A stretch of 64,000 bases of DNA from Microcebus murinus. Lineage: Eukaryota > Chordata > Mammalia > Primates > Cheirogaleidae. The notes beneath the pieces are model-generated. The model did no database searches. It saw only the letters and a program-made list of their open reading frames with translations, and was not told where the DNA came from. Positions 26,800 to 40,862 of the stretch are shown here, piece by piece; positions within the stretch are counted from its first letter, which is position 1; each line of letters begins with the position of its first letter. Location of the stretch: assembly GCF_040939455.1 (NCBI RefSeq), contig NC_134115.1, positions 26,066,727 to 26,130,726 on the forward strand, written 5' to 3'. Made by a program: the position numbers and the translations under genes.

Positions 26800-27957
26800 A
26801 AAACTAGCAAATTTAGATGTCCAAGGTAACAGTAGCTACTCAGTGAAAAACTGACAATGATTAAAAAAGAACAATTGAATGTGAAGGACTAGGATAGTAA
26901 CAGCTCTGAATCTTAAAGACAACAGCTAAAATAACAAATGTCTTAACTAAAAGTGGGTACAAGTTTGAGAACAAGCCAGGGAGCCTATTAAAACTACAGA
27001 GTATAAATTCCCAACTAAACTCCCTAGTTTTTAAGTCTACGAAAAAATGGATTTTCCAACTCTCTACCAGCTGAAGGAATCTAAATTTAGGCTAAATAAT
27101 CAATTACAACAAAAAAAAGTGTTGGCTATATATATATTTTTTTCTTTCCTTTTGTACTAAGGAAAAAACAAGAGGACCCAGGCTAAATTTGTAATATTAC
27201 AAAATTTTTATTTAGAATGTCAATCAAATAAATTCTTGAAGAACGAATAGATTTTCAAGGAAAGCAGCGAATCCCCTTTTCCACAGGACTTTGGAAGTTA
27301 AGATGGAAATCCCTCTGTGTGGCATGACTTAGGCACAGTTCTGCTTAGGAGCCAGCAGAAGAGATAATGTAGCTGCATAACGTGACCAGGAAGTTCAAGT
27401 GCATCCATGCTGATTTTTCCTTCCGCAATCTAGCATTTTTAAGTCAGAAAATAAGTGTCATGTTCACAAGCTTGAGCCAACCTACATGCAACCATCTCCA
27501 TTATTATCCACGCTCTTAATTAAAACTGGAAAGAACAGTGGGGACATGACCTCTCAGAAGTATAGGCTATTAGAGGATAAAGGTAAGAAGGGCTCCTTAG
27601 GAAACCAAAAAGTGCTGGATTTTTTTTTTTTTACCATTTCTGGCATCTAAATAAAGTTCAAAGAAGAAAAAGTATGAAGTGAACACATAAGATATTCCAG
27701 TCCTGGTTTATTGATATAACATTAGGTTGACCTCCACAATGATAGCTACTAGAAGTGTCATAATAATAACCACAGATATAATAACTGTTTACAATTATAA
27801 TTACAGGTTGGATCAATGCATCCTGCAGTCACACATTTTGGAGCAGCGTAATCCTCTCCACAAGCTGATGCCACATCAATTAATACATATTCAATTTTCC
27901 ACGTGGTTTGGGAACTTGGTTTTCAAAAGGCAATTGTAGGATCTAAAATTGTTTTCT
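26800..27957. other. Intergenic single-copy DNA
   Basis: AT-rich; short A or T runs only. No exon, RNA gene or clear repeat recognised. Confidence 0.5.
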
Positions 27958-28672
<715 letters not shown>

Positions 28673-28689
28673 TTAAAAAAAAAATGTGT

Positions 28690-28830
28690 TTGAGAGAACC
28701 AATTAGAGCACTACCCACTATTTCATATAGCATTTATTTCTGTAAACATCTCCTGGGTACCGGGTATGGTACCCAGTGCAGGGATACAAAAATGAAAAAG
28801 ACAAACATGGTGGAATGACATTTATCCCAG
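28690..28830 (-). repeat. L2 fragment
   Basis: 'ATAGCATTTATTTCTGTAAAC' like tail and 'GTACCCAGTGCAGGGATACA' in antisense L2 order. It contains a 9-bp perfect stem (28,753-28,776). Confidence 0.55.
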
Positions 28831-29034
28831 CTCACACATAAAACATATTCATTAATATGCCACATTACCTTTGAGGGGAAATATCATGCTTTCAAATGTG
28901 ATTTTCTGCCTTTGGTCTAACAGAAATTGCACTTCTGTACACATACAAAAATTCACAATTTCTTCAATATGAGTATAAGGAAAATATGCATATATTTTGG
29001 TCTTTGAGAGATGAGTGTTATTGTAACAGTGACC

Positions 29035-29255
29035 ATTTAATGCACATCTACTATGCCCTTGCACTGTTCCAGATCTTTTACATTTATTGTTTCATTTAAT
29101 TATCATAACAATTTTCCAAGATAGATAATAATGTCCCCATATTACAGATGCAGAAATTGAGGTTCAGAGAGCCTAATAATGTATCCCAAATCATATAGCC
29201 AGTGAATGGCTGCCTAGCAGGGTTACCTTGGTCTGCTTGATCCCCAAACACTTAC
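29035..29255 (-). repeat. MIR SINE
   Basis: Antisense MIR: 'TTTAATTATCATAACAATTT', 'CAGATGCAGAAATTGAGG' and 'AATCATATAGCCAGTGAATG'. Confidence 0.8.
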
Positions 29256-29269
29256 TCTTTCCTCTCCTC

Positions 29270-29595
29270 TAAGACATTCCCCATAAACCACCGACATCTA
29301 TTTCTCCATGCCTTTGTTCAGGCTGTGTCCTCTTCCTAGAATGATCTCCCCTGCCCAAACTCCAGTCTTCAAGGCCAAGCACAGATAATTAATTCTTCAG
29401 TCCCAACCACCCCAGGCAAAATTTGTAATCACAGCACAAGCTTTTGCTACTAGTCTAGCACTTATCACATAATATTGTAATTATTTGTATGTATTTCTCC
29501 CCCGTGGGAGGTTAAGAAGACCTTGAGAGGAAAAACTGTTTCTTATTCATTTTTGAGTTCCCAACACATAGTTCACAGCTTGGCATTTAGGTTGG
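29270..29595 (+). repeat. L2 LINE 3' region
   Basis: 'CATGCCTTTGTTCAGGCTGT', 'CCTAGAATGATCTCCCCTGC', 'GTCTTCAAGGCCAAGCACAG', 'AGCACTTATCACATAATATT' and 'GTTTCTTATTCATTTTTGAG' match the L2 3' part in sense. Confidence 0.85.
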
Positions 29596-29599
29596 CGCT

Positions 29600-31387
29600 T
29601 CCTATATTAATTGGTGGTAAACCTAATAACATGCACCAGCCTGCTATAAACTAAAAGGACCTCTTCATAAAATAGCGACAGAACCAATCCTCCTGCTTCA
29701 GTTTGGCAGATACCTTTTTTACTTAGTTTTATTTGTTTTTATTTGTCTGTTTTAAAGACTCTCAGAAGAGTGTATGCTGCAACTTCTCTACCTTCTCTGT
29801 TTGTGATTCTTCTAGCAGGTCATTCTAGCACCATTCATGCATGTTTTCTCTCTCTGAGAAAATGCTGCCTTCCAATATTTTCAAAAACACAAAATGTAAT
29901 TTTCACAAAGTCTGTCTTTATTTTGCCTATGTCCTGGTTAACTGAGCTGCACGTGGCACAAAAATTTATGTCAGGACTCTTATCACAGGCCTTTTCTCTG
30001 CCAGTGAAAAATGTGATGGCCACAAAGGTGTATACTGGTCTTGTAAGGAGGGAACAGACTAGAAGATGGTGCTTGGCTTAGCCTTTCAAACAGAATAAAT
30101 CCATCTGCACTGATTTGTGTCTTCAAATCAATCACCAATACTTTATTTTCCTGTAAGGAGAAAAGTACATAAATACTTTGATTCTCACTGAGCAGATTGG
30201 AAAACTACATACAGAAAGAGTAAATGATCTGTCCCAAACCTTACTGTCCTAGAGTTAGGGATTTAATCCAAAAGTTTTCACCTTCCAGACTGCACTCAAA
30301 GCCAAGGCCAAATTTTCAGAAAATGGGCTGCAGCTACATTATTTTCTTTGTCAAGAGAATCAGGTCATCCCTTTAAATAACTCCTTTCTGCTTTAGAACT
30401 GACATGAATATACAATTATCCTGAAAGCTTATATGCAAAACAGGCTAATAAAAAGGATCTAGCTTTTTGTTATTTTTTGGAGTCTTTTCCAAATAGGGAT
30501 ATTCACAGATAATTGGCATTACTGTCTGGACAAAGAGTCACAGCTTCGAGGTCTAAAAACATAGTCTGCTTGTACAAATTAGCTCAAGAAATTTCCCATT
30601 TCTGAGAGGATGGGCCAGCTGCCAGCTCTTTAAGAGAGAAAAACACACCCCCTTAGAGCATGAATCATTAAATATTACATAAAGCATGCAAGCACGCATA
30701 CGCATACACACAGAGGCATTTTAAATAATTGCTCAAGACTTTCCAAAATATCCCTTCACTACACATAAGGTGCACATTTTGTCAACCAAGATCAGGTGGT
30801 GGGTTTTTGTCTTTCCCATACTGTTTACCAATTGCATTGCGACATGAAAAGGCTCAAGATGTACTGTAAACAGGGATGCCAAACACACAGAGCAGATGAC
30901 TCAGAACTGATTTTAATGTAGAGTATACACTTGTAGGTTGAACTTAGGCCTGCAGCTGGTTGTCAGCCCTGTTTTAAAAACAGATAGGTTGACTTTTATG
31001 CCTATAAATAGTTATTTTCTAAGTCCCATACCTAAAATGCAGTCTTCTTAGAGAAAGAAGACCTAATCAATGCTTTTAGTATAGGTGGACTAAAAAAACC
31101 TTTCTTTGGAAACGTGGATTGAAAGTGTTAACAAGGACAGAGGGGAGCCCACCAAACCAAAACAGGACACAAAACCAGAGGCTCTCGGTGACCTGGCAGA
31201 ACTAAGAGCAAATGTTGGTGTGACTCCCACATACGTTGTAAATGAGTGTCTTTATTCTTTTTATTGTCAATACTCAAAAGTATTGAGATGTTACAAGCAG
31301 AAAGACATATAGTTAACAATTGAAATAAGACCAAAATAGTTCCAAGTTAATGTAACAATGTGGAACCTCAACTTTTGAATTCCTTTC
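29600..31387. other. Intergenic DNA, no supported gene
   Basis: It contains the longest ordinary intergenic ORF (29,743-30,081, 112 codons) with no recognisable domain, plus an antisense MIR-like stretch near 30,185-30,300. 30,300-31,387 is single-copy. Confidence 0.45.
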
Positions 31388-31444
31388 CTTTTAATTGGAA
31401 GAATATTTGCCTATTTCATACTACTTTTTTTAAGGGTTTTTTTT
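31388..31444 (+). repeat. Inverted repeat, arm 1 (about 55 bp)
   Basis: From CTTTTAATTGG through CCTATTTCATACTAC and a T run to AAGGGTTTTT. Its reverse complement recurs at 32,137-32,191 with only a one-base difference in a homopolymer. Confidence 0.9.
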
Positions 31445-32136
31445 TTTCTTTGATAAAGCCCTTTTGGAAAGAAAATTTGCATACCTTTTTCAGGCTATAT
31501 CTGCTTCTATTTAAAAAAAAACACTAATCTAAAAAAAGTAAATGCAGACAAGCAATTAAAAAATAGATACTTTCCCATTTGAAAAGCAACTTTTATTTTG
31601 CATGATTTATCAGTGAATTCAAATGCACGTCAATTGATCATTAAAATGACTTGTAGGTTTCTTAATCTCACTGTTAAAAAACCACGGGATAAAATGTGAG
31701 TGCCTGATATTATTAATAAAAGTTACACTTCGACCTAAATATGGTGCAGCACCCCTAAAATGGCAGGTGATGAGGACATTATTTCCTTAGATTAGTTCTT
31801 ATGAGAGACCATCATGCTGAGTTTTCATAGCGATTTAGAGATTTCAGTTTGTTTGGTTTTCTGGGGGTGTTGGTGAGGGTGGTTTATGAAAGCTGTTCAA
31901 CATTATGTTATTTATTAATACAAATGCCTTTAAAATGCTATGAAGTCAGGAAAGATAAAAGGTCCACTTCCAACAATAAACAACCCTTCTCACTATCACA
32001 GTTACAAATAATGGGACAAACGAGATTTTGCCACTAAAATTAAAAGTCATTGAATCTCTTTATTTGTAGCCTCAAATTTCTCACAAGTGAAATGAAAAGT
32101 TAAACAGAGACTATTAAAAAACCCTTATAAGACTAT

Positions 32137-32191
32137 AAAAAAACCCTTAAAAAAGTAGTATGAAATAGGCAAATATTCTTCCAATTAAAAG
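32137..32191 (-). repeat. Inverted repeat, arm 2 (about 55 bp)
   Basis: Near-perfect reverse complement of 31,388-31,444. It is flanked by the imperfect direct repeat AAAGTTAAACAGAGACTATT / AAAGTTAAAACAGACTATT (before 32,117 and after 32,187), so this arm looks like the inserted copy. Confidence 0.88.
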
Positions 32192-32979
32192 TTAAAACAG
32201 ACTATTTGACATTTTTATTGAAATATAAAATAGTTCTAATAAATATTTAGAGCAGTACAAAATAATTCACTAAAAAATTAAAATTTCTCAAAGTTAACTC
32301 AGCCAACAAATGTGCTTATAATCTATGTCCAGTCATATAGATTTTCTAAAATTTAAAAATGTAAATATAAGATGATAGATTTCCTGATTATAAAATTAAT
32401 AAGTATACATTATTTTAAGAAGAAAATTACAGAACAAAGAACAACACTTTTATAGTTTGGTTCTTATTTCTGCTTAATATATGCATCGCTTTGGAGATTT
32501 TCTTACTAACTTTCTATGACTACAGAAGAGAACTTAGCTCATTACATCTCTCTACATGTCTCAATTTATAGCAGTTATAGCACTATTTTTAGTTTCTCTA
32601 TTGGTTGCCTTTATCATTTTAATAATTTTCTTAAACTATTAGTTCAACTTAAACTACTAAATCCTCTTTTTGGTCTGTGATATAGGTCACACATCAGAAA
32701 AACACATAAAGCCTGTATGTATTCCGAAGCAAACCTCCCTGTAATGGCTGCTCAGGTCACATAGAGGAGAACTGTCCCCCAGAAGGTCCCCACATCCCTC
32801 TCTTAGGCAGAGTTCACTCCCTTTTCCTAAAATGTTAACTCTCTTGACTTTTGTGATAATCACTTCTTTGCTTTTCTTTATACTTTTGTCATCCAAAAAT
32901 GCATCACTTAAGACTATAGTTTTCACAACTGTATTAACTACCTCAAGAAGAGAATAAAACAAAAAAAAAAAAAAAGACT

Positions 32980-34420
<1,441 letters not shown>

Positions 34421-35165
34421 AATTTTCAACAGATTCTCTTGACTCCTCATTTCATGAAATGAGGGTATTTGCGTGCTCACCATTCCTGCCCCTTCCCCAT
34501 CTACTTTTCATCTCTCAAAATCTGTCAGCTAGAGCTTTACTTTAAGGCATGAAAGCTGAGAGTATTTACATTATTTTCCTAATCATGATTAACCCTCCAT
34601 GCTTTGTGCATGGGTTTATTTTAAAAGCTGATAACCAATAAACAAGTGTTACACCATTAGGAGTATTCCACTCATTATTCATCACAGAGCCAGAAACTGC
34701 TAATAATTATATTCCCTTGACTCCATTTCTGACCTTATAATCCTTGTGCCACTCAAAGGAAAATAAACTAATGCCAAGGTTAAATAGATTTTACTCTCTT
34801 GTATTTTACCAATTGCTAAAGAATGATCATGTTTTAAATTATTTCATATTTGGAACATGACATTCTCATAAATGTTTTGAATTATCTAGTTTCTGGTTAT
34901 TCTTTGTTGCCTTCTTAAGATAAGATTCATAGACTTTTTCTACCATATCCTAAAATATTACAACTTCTCATTAGCAGCAGCTACTATCTGGAATATATTC
35001 CTTGAAAATAGTCATCTATGAGTCTGCTGATCTCTGTCCTAAGCTAGACTGATTTCCTTCTTGGCCTACTGCACAACTGTCATCCTTGAATACTGTTTTA
35101 TTATCACTCTAAACAAGTACTATTGTTTGTGTATCCCTGAAAAGAGATAAGACAATTGCAAAGTC
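34421..35165. other. Intergenic single-copy DNA with a perfect palindrome
   Basis: AT-rich. A 20-bp perfect palindrome CCTCATTTCATGAAATGAGG lies at 34,445-34,464. No gene seen. Confidence 0.5.
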
Positions 35166-35519
35166 AGAAGAAACACACAAGACCACCCTCATCTATGACA
35201 TCAATTGCAAGTTTGGGAGGACTATACAAACCATAGTCAGTTTTGATAATTTGCTAGGATTCACAGAACTCTCTGAGCTATTATACTCACAGTTAAGATT
35301 TACTACAAAGAAAGCACATAAATTAAAATCAACCAAGGGAAGAAGTGCATGAAGCAGAGTCTGGGGAAGTAGCAAATGCAGAGTGTTCATTGTCCTATCC
35401 CGGCGGAGCAAAACTCATTACTTTTCCAGTATTGATATACGACAGTAGGTACAGACTCTTGTTAACCAGAGAGCCTCAGCAGAGCCTCCACATTCAGAGC
35501 TTTTATCAAGGCTCCATGA

Positions 35520-35819
35520 TTGGGAGGCTGAGGCGGGCGGATTGCTCAAGGTCAGGAGTTCGAAACCAGCCTGATCAAGAGCGAGACCCCATCTCTACTA
35601 TAAATACAAAGAAATTAATTGGCCAACTGATATATATATATAAAAAAAAAAATTAGCCGGGCATGGTGGCGCATGCCTGTAGTCCCAGCTACCCGGGAGG
35701 CTGAGGCAGAAGGATCGCTCGAGCCCAGGAGTTTGAGGTTGTTGTGAGCTAGGCTGACGCCACGGCACTCACTCTAGCCTGGGCAACAAAGCGAGACTCT
35801 GTCTCAAAAAAAAAAAAAA
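35520..35819 (+). repeat. Young lemur-type Alu, 5' truncated
   Basis: It starts at Alu position about 40 (TGGGAGGCTGAGGCGGGCGG), has the complete strepsirrhine linker and right arm, and a pure A tail. A perfect 12-bp duplication AAGGCTCCATGA lies at 35,508-35,519 and about 35,820-35,831. Low divergence suggests it is among the youngest insertions here. Confidence 0.96.
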
Positions 35820-36038
35820 AAGGCTCCATGAGTAAACATGACTGATTGTCCATATGGCCAGTTTCAGTCTTCTGCCTCTCAATGTGTGACCCAAAGCCAC
35901 CTTCCTAGATAACACTGTTACTATTTGGTTGGCCCAAAGCCTTCCCCCTAAATCACATTTCTGGAATAGGTCAAAGCTCCATCCTAAGTCACATTGTTAC
36001 TGTCTGGCTAGCTAAAGGCTCCTATGCAAATAAAGATG

Positions 36039-36490
36039 CCGTGTTTCCCTGAAAATAAGACAGGGTCTTATATGTGTTTTTCCTCAAGGAGACACCCTAG
36101 GGCTTATTTTCAGGAGATATGTTATTTTTTTTAAGTACAGTACAGATATCTACATTTATTCAAATATAGTTAAGTCGTTGTCTTCTTCTGGAACGTCATC
36201 ATAACTCTCCAAACCCCAAATTCCATACTGAATTTCTTGCGACTCTATTTCCTTTAGAACCATTGGCCCCAATCTCTCATGTTGAGCAACAGAGCTCTCA
36301 TGGGGCAGATGAGAAGGGCTGCTCGTCTTCTTTACTGCTCCGCGACGAAATGCATGGGTTGTGCAGATACACTGCATAGCCACGCCCATCACTAGGTCTT
36401 ATTTTCAGGGTAGGACTTATATTGCGCAAATGCTTAGAAATCCCGCTAGGGCTTATTTTATGGGTAGGTCTTATTTTCGGGGAAACACGG
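36039..36490 (-). mobile_element. DNA transposon, 452 bp, CCGTGTTTCCC termini
   Basis: The ends are inverted repeats of 23 bp with one mismatch (36,039-36,061; 36,468-36,490), starting CCGTGTTTCCC. 'GGGCTTATTTT' subterminal repeats recur at both ends and near 36,400. TA follows the right end and TG (mutated TA?) precedes the left, suggesting Tc1/mariner-type TA duplication. On the minus strand an intact 78-codon ORF (36,156-36,392) stops near one terminus; its acidic C-terminus (DDVPEEDNDLTIFE) could be the end of a transposase. It is an internally deleted, non-autonomous copy inside an older LTR. The family name is not certain. Confidence 0.85.
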
Positions 36491-36610
36491 TAGTTCTATC
36501 AGGCACAGCATTCCAAGGGTTTAATGATGACCTCCCAGAAGCTCAAGGCAAAGGCCAGACTTCTTTGGGGACAAGAGTAAATTCCTTACTACCCAATCCT
36601 ACATCTTCCT

Positions 36611-37440
36611 CTTTCTTGGTTTTCACCCTCATTTTACCGGCATACATCCTCCAGTAACTATGCATGGATGTAAATTCTCATTCTAAATCTTTGATGTTCT
36701 GAGATTTCACGATGAGGTCCCTAAATATGGGTTTTTTTTCCTTATCCTACTGGTCTCATATCCATCCTTTGGTTTTGAAGATCTCCCTTCCCTCTATCAT
36801 GAGTGTTTTGTCTTTCTGGAATTCCTACTAGTTGGTTGTTGGACATCCTGAACTAATGCTCCAGTTCTGAATCCAAAGCTTCTCCAGGGTTCTTCAGGGA
36901 AACTCTGTGACTTCTAGCCTAGATGTCTCCTTCCCTTACGCTCTGGAGTCCTGCTGTGTCCACTTCTTCCTTTCTGCTCCACTTATAAACCTCTTAAAGC
37001 AACTGCTTTCCCTCTTTTCTTCTACTCATTACCACCTACAAATCTCTTCATTTCTGTAGTCTATATCTTTTTTTATCCTTTGGATATTATTTTACATTAG
37101 TCCTGGGAGAGAGGAATAAGTAAGTGTGCTCACTTTGCCATCTTGAACTAGGAGCCACCCACGAGTTGAAGGTATTTTAAAAGGTATTTTAAAGAAAGAT
37201 ACGTTTTTTTGTCAAAGCATGTTTCCTGTGACTACTTGAGTGGTGTGGGAGCAGCAATGAATGTATTCCCTGAGACTCAATAACAAAATTCAGAACAAGA
37301 GCATCTTAGCAGAAGTATAGACAGAGAGCCTTATAATGGCACTTCTGTCTTTATCATATTACCTATTCAAGATACCAAATTACAGCATAGTGAAAAGAAA
37401 AAAATGACCTCCATGACTTAATTTTTTAAATGTATTTTCA
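36611..37440. other. Intergenic DNA, no clear features
   Basis: Pyrimidine-rich single-copy-looking sequence. Parts (36,700-37,150) may be decayed LTR or L1 sequence but I cannot assign a family. Confidence 0.4.
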
Positions 37441-37441
37441 G

Positions 37442-37750
<309 letters not shown>

Positions 37751-37849
37751 GTTTTCAAAGTTATCCCTGACTAAAGAGAAACACAAAAAAATAAAGTAAA
37801 ATGTCTTGCCAGGTTCCAGATGGCAGCTGTGCTGCAGAAGAAAGAACAC

Positions 37850-38035
37850 AGGCTTTGGCATCCAAAGATCTGGGTTTGAGGCCTGGCTCTGCTTTTGTTG
37901 TCTCTGTAACTTTGGTTGAATCACTAAACTTTTTTGAGTCACACGTTTCTCATCTACAAGTAGAATAATAATACATGTGTCTCACCACTGTTGTGAAGTT
38001 GAAAAGAAATAACAGACAAGAAAGAACTTTATAAA
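37850..38035 (+). repeat. MIR SINE
   Basis: Sense MIR: 'CAGGCTTTGGCATCCAAAG', 'CTGGGTTTGAGGCCTGGCTC' and 'GTTGTGAAGTTGAAAAGAAA'. Confidence 0.8.
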
Positions 38036-38394
38036 TTAAAAAGTAAGTAGAAAATAGAATATATTCTCCAAATGGATCCATTCTCCAGGGGAGGTTTTGT
38101 GCAGAATTCAACAGAATCCTTCAGAAGACAAAAAGTTTCCGTCTCTATGACTATCTCTCCCAGATAAGAAAAAAAAATCATACAAGATTATAGATATGAA
38201 AAAAATAAGCCTTTCTTCTGGGAATTGTGAAAAGCTTGGGTTTCCTGTAGAACAGGTTTCATATAGAAGGTATGGGGGCTGGACCATACTCTAGAGAACA
38301 GCTTATAACACACTACCTATTGCATGGGAACTCTATTCTATAGACAATATTTATCACTGAGAGGGGTGCATATAAAAATAGAGCATAATAACAA

Positions 38395-38945
38395 TAATAT
38401 TTTATTTTATATTGATCTTTACTCTTTACAAATGGCTTTTACATACATGATCTCACTTGATCCCCACCACAATTCAGTGGTGGGGGTGTTATTACTACAG
38501 AGAGTTCCTGACTTATGATGGTTCAACTGAATCATTTTTGGGCTTTATGATATTGCAAAAGTGATACACATTCAGGAGAAAGCAGTACAATAAACTACGC
38601 AATGCCAGGCGGTGCCAGTGAGCCATAGCTCCTAGTCCCCCCACAATCACAAGGGTAAACAACCAAAACTCTACAGTGTACCGTGTTGCCAGATGATTTT
38701 GCCCAACTGGAGACTACTGTAAGTGTTCTGGGCATGGTTAAGACAGGCTAGGCTAAGCTATGATGGTTAGGGTAGGTTGGGTGTATTAAAGGAATTTCCA
38801 ACTTACAATATTTTCAACTTATGATGGGTTTATCAGGCCATAACTCCATTGTAAGTACAGGGGTACCTGTATTTGTTGGTAGAGTAAGCCTTAAACCAAA
38901 TCAAGAGTCCAGATCTTCTGATTCCAAATCCAGTTCTCTTCAAAT
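38395..38945 (-). repeat. MIR split by a Tigger-like element
   Basis: Antisense MIR parts are 38,395-38,497 ('ATGATCTCACTTGATCCCCA') and 38,872-38,945 ('GTCCAGATCTTCTGATTCC'). They are continuous once the DNA element between them is removed. Confidence 0.7.
38498..38869. mobile_element. Tigger-type (TcMar) non-autonomous DNA transposon
   Basis: 372 bp from CAGAGAGTTCCTGACTTATG to GGGGTACCTG with inverted 'ACTTATGATGG' / 'CCATTGTAAGT'-like ends and TA on each side (38,496-38,497; 38,870-38,871). Internal 'AGATGATTTTGCCCAACTG' and 'GGCTAGGCTAAGCTATGATG' match an old eutherian Tigger-group MITE. Confidence 0.82.
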
Positions 38946-40365
38946 CTACTTTTAGTGATTTGCCGAAGATGTGTACAAAATACGTGAAAGTGAGTAGACC
39001 CTGAAGGCAATAAGGCAGTTCCTGAAGAACATAAAAATTACTGAAACAGAGTTAGAGTTTAGGACCCAGAGTTCAGCAAAGTAATCCAAAAAATGTACAA
39101 GCTTTTCTTCCAGCAAGTTTGACACTACCAATAACGCAGCAGGAAGAGGATCAAGGAGATAATAACATTTTTTTTAATCCCCCTCCTATGGTATTTAGCA
39201 CTGTGCTAAGCACACAACACTGCCAAACAGGTGGCTGATGTACTCATTCCCCTCAGCGGGGCACCAACGCTACATGTATGTTCAGAGTTCGGAGGGTTCA
39301 AAAAGTAGATGCCAAAGACAGAGAGCACCTTCATCCCTACAGTGCTCTGAACTGTACTAAATGCTCCCAATTGCCTAGTCCAAACTCAGGATCACACCAC
39401 TCCCACAGAATGTAATTAGACGCCTCTCCCAACATGACAAAGATATGTTTGTTTAAATGACAACTGTAGGACTCTCCCAAGGACATGTAGGCCATGTGAA
39501 AACTATGAGCACAGAGCTCACAGCTGTTCATTTCAACAGTCAACACTGGACAACTGGTAAGAATCTAAACAATTTTTTTATTGTTTAAATCTTGGGTGCT
39601 GTTGTTTTTCTAATAGCTTCCATGCCAATGATGTCAATTTGATCTCTAAATGTAAGAACTTTTTCAGGGAAGATCTTGTGTATGTTAACAAAGACTTGCA
39701 TTTGGTTCAACTTCTCTAAAATTGAAATATAAGTAATTAAGATTAAAATTTCCTAACACCACATTACTTTTAAGGATTATTTTCTGAAATAGTTAAATCA
39801 TTAAACTCTTCCTTTCTTTTATGGTCTCCCACCTCACCCTACCCAGATTCTGTACTGGAGAAAGCTGAGTCTTTATAAGACTCCAGGGATGACTCACTTA
39901 CTTAGTTCAGACACTTCTTCCTGGTTACTTAGAAATGGTGAGAGAATGTGATAAAGCAAAGACTTAACCTCCTTTAACATAATCCCCAAAATTAACCTTC
40001 CTAAACGCCCCAACTACTGCTTTTCTTTTTTCTGTTTTCTGGTATTTGTTTTATTCTTGTTGGTTAGCTTAGGGAACCCTATCTTTACAAGAAATCTCAT
40101 GTAGAAGCCTGCTATATAGCCCTGCTAAAAGCAGAGCTGTTGCCATTGAAGGAGAAAAGGAAAAGAGGTGGGAGGGAAATGGAGACCTGATCATTTACCC
40201 TCACCTATGCCATAAGTCATTTGCTGGACACAGAATAAAACTATTAACCTTGAAGTTTTCTGAGGGCACTTCAAATTTGATTCATGACCTTCAGGATTTA
40301 GGAACATAGAAACACTGAGCTAAAGCAATCTTGCGTAAATCGTAGAGCAGTCTGTTTGCACACTT
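38946..40365. other. Intergenic single-copy DNA
   Basis: One weak L2/MIR trace near 39,185-39,225. No gene or strong repeat otherwise. Confidence 0.5.
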
Positions 40366-40366
40366 C

Positions 40367-40862
40367 ATTCATTCATTCTCTCCACAATTATTCACAGAAT
40401 ATCTACAATGTGCCAGGCACTGTTATAGTCATCAAAGGATATAACAATAAATGAAAGAGACAAATTTTCTACTTTCATGGCACTTACATGATAGTAGGCA
40501 AAGACATTAAATAAATTAAATATACATATATGTTACATGTGATTTTAAAAATGAACATAAAAAAAGGAAATAGGATAAGAGACTAGTGAAAGGGTGTCTG
40601 TGAGTATGTATGTATATGTGTGTGCATGTACATGCTCTTTTACATGGTGGGTCAGGAAAGGTCTCCCATGTGAGAGCTCTACTGTTTCTTCCATCGAAAT
40701 ATTCCAATGGAAGAAACAGTAGATGCAAAATTGCTAAAACAAGAAAGTGCTTGGCTTGGCTGAGGAAGAGCAAAGACCAAGTGGCAGGAACAAAGTGAGC
40801 AAGGGTAAGAGCAGTAGGAGATGAATTTAGAAAGACATAAGTTCCTCTAAGGAAGAGGCCAG
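40367..40862 (-). repeat. L2 LINE containing an inverted microduplication
   Basis: Antisense L2: 'CATTCATTCATTCTCTCCAC', 'AATGTGCCAGGCACTGTTAT', 'GGGTCAGGAAAGGTCTCCC', 'AGAGGCCAGATCATCTTC'. Inside it a perfect 16-bp stem-loop (40,679-40,722) was created by an inverted copy of the L2 segment at 40,707-40,722. Confidence 0.78.

Larger units (their letters stand above)
35166..36610 (-). repeat. Old ERVL-class LTR, twice interrupted
   Basis: Antisense LTR-like sequence: 'TTTGCTAGGATTCACAGAAC', 'CTCACAGTTAAGATTTACTA', 'GGCTCCATGAGTAAACATG', 'GCATTCCAAGGGTTTAATG'. It is broken by an Alu (35,520) and a DNA transposon (36,039). Related sequence recurs near 49,000. No retroviral gene is present. Confidence 0.6.

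Noticed and set aside
29743..30081. 112-codon ORF in intergenic DNA
   Set aside because: No domain, no family resemblance, no splice or promoter context; length is within chance expectation for 64 kb.
36156..36392. 78-codon ORF as an independent small gene
   Set aside because: It lies entirely inside a DNA transposon with clear terminal inverted repeats, so a transposase remnant or chance ORF is the simpler reading.
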